Source: Lachnospiraceae bacterium UBA1066
Lineage (GTDB): Bacteria; Bacillota; Clostridia; Lachnospirales; Lachnospiraceae
Length of the DNA: 8,214 bases
Assembly (NCBI GenBank): GCA_002316215.1
Contig: DCDB01000238.1
Coordinates: forward strand, 1 to 8,214
Reading direction: 5' to 3'
Every line of letters starts with the position of its first letter. The first letter of the stretch is position 1. The notes below the pieces were generated by a model. That model saw only the letters and a list, made by a program, of their open reading frames with translations. It was not told the DNA's origin and did no database searches. A program made the position numbers and the translations under genes. This document shows, piece after piece, positions 6,261 to 8,214 of this stretch.

Positions 6261-8048
6261 TTATACCCTCTCCTTCTCCTCCTCATACAGTCCAAGCGCA
6301 CGCCTGCCGTAGGATTTTGTATACCGATACCATATATAAAGATACTCGCCGACCGGCTTACCGACGCTGTCCTGATAAATTGCCCACAGGAACCAATAAT
6401 AGGACAGTACTGCCGCATATGCAATAAAGTGCCTCAGCTCACCGGCAGACGGCTTATGCTGAAGATATTCCCTTATAATTTCATCCGCTTCATCCATGGT
6501 ATAGTCCGAACATGCGAGAAAGGTTCCGAGATCTCCGGCCGGATCTGACATGCCGGAATATTCCCAGTCGATAAGATACATCTTTCCTTCTGGATCTATC
6601 AGGAAATTCGGATCATAGCAGTCGCAGTGACAGAGACATTTCGGTACACCGTCCGCTTCAACAAAATCATGAAGCTTAGTTATTCCCAAATGCATATCTG
6701 CGAAATCGTCGAAAGCATCCCGTCCCCGCTCAGCAATCAGCTTCTCAAATTTCCCGAGTTCTTTCCATATATCAAAAAAATATTCTGTTGTTTTTCCGCT
6801 GCCGTGAAGCTTTCGGACCATGGAAAGAGCACTGCGCACATCCTTTTGGTTGTGATAATCCAGCGTCCTTGCCTGATCAACGAAATAAGACAGTTTCCAG
6901 CCTTCTTCCGGATTGATATAGATGAAGGTCTCATCGAGGCCAAGCTCTTTTGCGATCTGCATCGAAGCTGCTTCACTTTTCCGATTGATATACAATTCCG
7001 TTCCGATGCCGGGATGTCTGTAAATATACTGCTGATTTCCCGCACGGAAACGGAATGATGTATTGGTCAGACCTGTTTTAATCGGATGTATATCCACGAT
7101 GTCGCTGTCGCTGATGTGAAGGGTCCTGTTAATGTTCCTGAAAATTGAAGAATCGGCATTGATAATATAGTCTTTGTCAAAGTCGCGCAGTTCATCCAGG
7201 GAATCAAACTCCCTTATTTTTCCGCTGTCATATTTCCGGATATAAAGATCCAGTTCGTCGGTATGGCGCATGTACAGGTTTTCCCATAATTCACTTTTCG
7301 TTTCCGGCGAGTTATATTCATCTTTCAGTATCCGGAAGAACTTTCTGCTGAAATCACGCGAAAAATAAACGTGTCCCAGCATATACCAGGACGCGCAGCC
7401 GCCGATTGTAACTTTCGTGATGCGGCCGTTCCTGTCTTCTGTCAGACAGTATTCATCTGTTTGATCGGGGGTATAGACAGCCGAATAATAGGAATGATAT
7501 ACATAGGGCTCAAATACATTCTCGACAAAATAATCATCCGACGAACATACATAGGAATTATCCGCCCTGTCGGAAAAAAGGATAAGTGAAGAAGTGTTGT
7601 TATAGCGGTAATAATCTTCATTAACTGCAATTTTCACATTGAACTTATCGGCCAGATAAAAAAGTTTCTCTTTCATATAGCCGACCACCACTGTAATGTC
7701 CCCGATCCCCGCTTCCTGAAGCTGCCTGATTTCACGTTCAATCAGGATTTCGCCCTTGACCTTAAGAAGCGCTTTCGGCTTCTCATAAGACAGAGGTGCA
7801 AACCGCGTACTCATCCCCGCGGCCATAATAACCGCATTTTTAACCTTGTAGGGTTCAAGGGCCAAAAGACCGCTTCCGGAAAGACGGCACTCCCCGTCAA
7901 TCAGACCTGCGGCTTTAAGCTCAGCAGCATTCGAATTGATTTTTCCAAGAGAAACCCTGAGAAGCCTGCTTAAATCACGCTGCGATAATTTCTTATCACC
8001 GCTTTTGAATAATTCATAAAGAATCGCAAACTGATCTTTCGTAAGCAT
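6261..8048 (-). CDS. Winged-HTH / LicC-like cytidylyltransferase / LicA-like choline kinase fusion
   Basis: A 595-residue protein in three parts. Residues 1-65 form a winged helix-turn-helix (LSQRDLSRLLRVSLGKINSN, 21-40). Residues about 71-298 are a nucleotidyltransferase: AAGMSTRFAPLSYEKPKAL (76-94) is the sugar-phosphate/phosphocholine cytidylyltransferase signature, and Asp171-Asp172 are likely metal ligands. Residues about 315-590 are a choline/APH-type kinase: KTGLTNTSFRF loop (324-334), HCDCYDPN (His474, Asp476, Asn481) catalytic loop, then IDWEYSGMSDPAGDLG (493-508) with metal-binding Asp494. Together they would phosphorylate choline or a related amine with ATP and convert it with CTP to the CDP form, in the cytoplasm. 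In lic pathways that product decorates surface glycans. ATG 8048 is preferred: it has AAAGGA 8 nt upstream, whereas the upstream in-frame ATG at 8108 overlaps the -10 box of the promoter. First gene of an operon with a small membrane protein and a permease. Choline as substrate is inferred; an aminoalcohol or sugar analogue is possible. Confidence 0.88.
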   Translation of the reverse strand: MLTKDQFAILYELFKSGDKKLSQRDLSRLLRVSLGKINSNAAELKAAGLIDGECRLSGSGLLALEPYKVKNAVIMAAGMSTRFAPLSYEKPKALLKVKGEILIEREIRQLQEAGIGDITVVVGYMKEKLFYLADKFNVKIAVNEDYYRYNNTSSLILFSDRADNSYVCSSDDYFVENVFEPYVYHSYYSAVYTPDQTDEYCLTEDRNGRITKVTIGGCASWYMLGHVYFSRDFSRKFFRILKDEYNSPETKSELWENLYMRHTDELDLYIRKYDSGKIREFDSLDELRDFDKDYIINADSSIFRNINRTLHISDSDIVDIHPIKTGLTNTSFRFRAGNQQYIYRHPGIGTELYINRKSEAASMQIAKELGLDETFIYINPEEGWKLSYFVDQARTLDYHNQKDVRSALSMVRKLHGSGKTTEYFFDIWKELGKFEKLIAERGRDAFDDFADMHLGITKLHDFVEADGVPKCLCHCDCYDPNFLIDPEGKMYLIDWEYSGMSDPAGDLGTFLACSDYTMDEADEIIREYLQHKPSAGELRHFIAYAAVLSYYWFLWAIYQDSVGKPVGEYLYIWYRYTKSYGRRALGLYEEEKERV

Positions 8049-8056
8049 GACGTATG

Positions 8057-8062
8057 TCCTTT
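8057..8062 (-). promoter_or_regulatory. Ribosome binding site that fixes the start of the LicC-LicA fusion
   Basis: AAAGGA on the minus strand lies 8 nt before ATG 8048. The longer alternative start at 8108 has only a weak AAAG before it and falls in the promoter, so this site decides the start. Confidence 0.8.
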
Positions 8063-8075
8063 GAATGCGTTCAGA

Positions 8076-8090
8076 TTTTGTAGTACAAAA
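8076..8090. promoter_or_regulatory. Perfect palindrome, probable operator in the operon leader
   Basis: TTTTGTA-G-TACAAAA is a perfect 15-bp palindrome with 7-bp arms. Relative to the predicted start near 8100 it covers about +10 to +25, where a bound repressor would block transcription. The obvious candidate for binding is the winged HTH of the protein encoded directly downstream, though an unlinked regulator is equally possible from sequence alone. Confidence 0.6.
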
Positions 8091-8106
8091 GCAAAATGTG
8101 AACGTC

Positions 8107-8135
8107 ATTATAATTCTTTACGGCCATACTGTCAA
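8107..8135 (-). promoter_or_regulatory. Consensus promoter of the licCA-permease operon
   Basis: On the minus strand a perfect TTGACA (8135-8130) and a perfect TATAAT (8112-8107) are separated by exactly 17 bp. Start is expected near 8100, giving a leader of about 50 nt before ATG 8048. A promoter this close to consensus is strong by default and would normally need repression, which fits the palindrome just downstream. Confidence 0.9.
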
Positions 8136-8137
8136 CA

Positions 8138-8214
8138 CTCAGGCATCCCACGGCAATATACTCTGAAAATATTTTCATTCCCATTGCCCCGGAAGCAGCC
8201 TCAGGCATTCCATG
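8138..8214. repeat. Direct repeat and nested inverted repeats upstream of the operon promoter
   Basis: CTCAGGCATCCCACG (8138-8152) recurs as CTCAGGCATTCCATG (8200-8214), 13 of 15 identical. Between them lies the perfect 14-bp palindrome TGAAAATATTTTCA (8164-8177), itself nested inside GGCAAT (8152-8157) and ATTGCC (8183-8188) with nearly the same centre. The position, starting just upstream of the -35 box, suits an activator or regulator site. The region may also be the tail of a minus-strand gene, because one frame is open from the edge to a TGA at 8073-8071. Confidence 0.45.

Noticed and set aside
6256..6266. TATAAT just before the small membrane-protein gene
   Set aside because: No acceptable -35 lies 16-18 bp upstream; the sequence there is purine-rich SD and coding end, so an internal promoter is not supported.
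8049..8108. A longer start (ATG 8108) for the LicC-LicA fusion, adding 20 residues
   Set aside because: This ATG overlaps the perfect TATAAT box and precedes the predicted transcript start, and its SD is weak; ATG 8048 has AAAGGA at ideal spacing.

Overview
The window looks like chromosomal DNA from a strict anaerobe in Clostridia, possibly Lachnospiraceae or a related amino-acid fermenter. Base composition is moderate, Shine-Dalgarno sequences are strong, and Firmicutes-type promoters and terminators are visible. The left edge carries the start of a gene for PrdC, the RnfC-like electron-transfer protein of D-proline reductase clusters. No rRNA, tRNA, CRISPR array, transposase or insertion sequence is visible. 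Almost the whole window is protein coding.

Left region (1-2241): prdC runs off the left edge on the minus strand. A LysR-type regulator is transcribed divergently from it. The 199-bp space between them holds two face-to-face promoter candidates that overlap, two dyads that could be regulator sites, and a strong hairpin plus T-run just in front of the prdC ribosome binding site. That last element looks like a leader terminator (attenuator). The cut codon at the left edge of prdC reads TG-N, so it could be Cys, Trp or a UGA selenocysteine codon.

Middle region (2256-4412): a 718-residue membrane hybrid histidine kinase lies on the minus strand, converging on the LysR gene with only 14 bp between the stops. 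It has an extracytoplasmic solute-binding sensor, one transmembrane segment on each side of it, HisKA, HATPase and a C-terminal receiver. No partner DNA-binding regulator is in the window.

Right region (4500-8135): a compact three-gene minus-strand operon with a consensus promoter (TTGACA, 17 bp, TATAAT) and a strong terminator. Its genes are (1) a fusion of a winged helix-turn-helix, a LicC-like nucleotidyltransferase and a LicA-like choline kinase; (2) a 60-residue single-span membrane protein; and (3) an NCS1-family permease. The genes are 2 nt apart or overlap by 1 nt. The simplest reading is uptake of choline or a similar small amine, phosphorylation, and activation to a CDP-linked form. 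Here an NCS1 permease with a small membrane partner stands where lic loci usually have LicB. A perfect 15-bp palindrome lies just downstream of the predicted start site, so the HTH of the enzyme itself may control the operon. This operon is the best candidate for an undescribed arrangement. The far right edge (8136-8214) has nested dyads and a direct repeat, and may also be the tail of another minus-strand gene.
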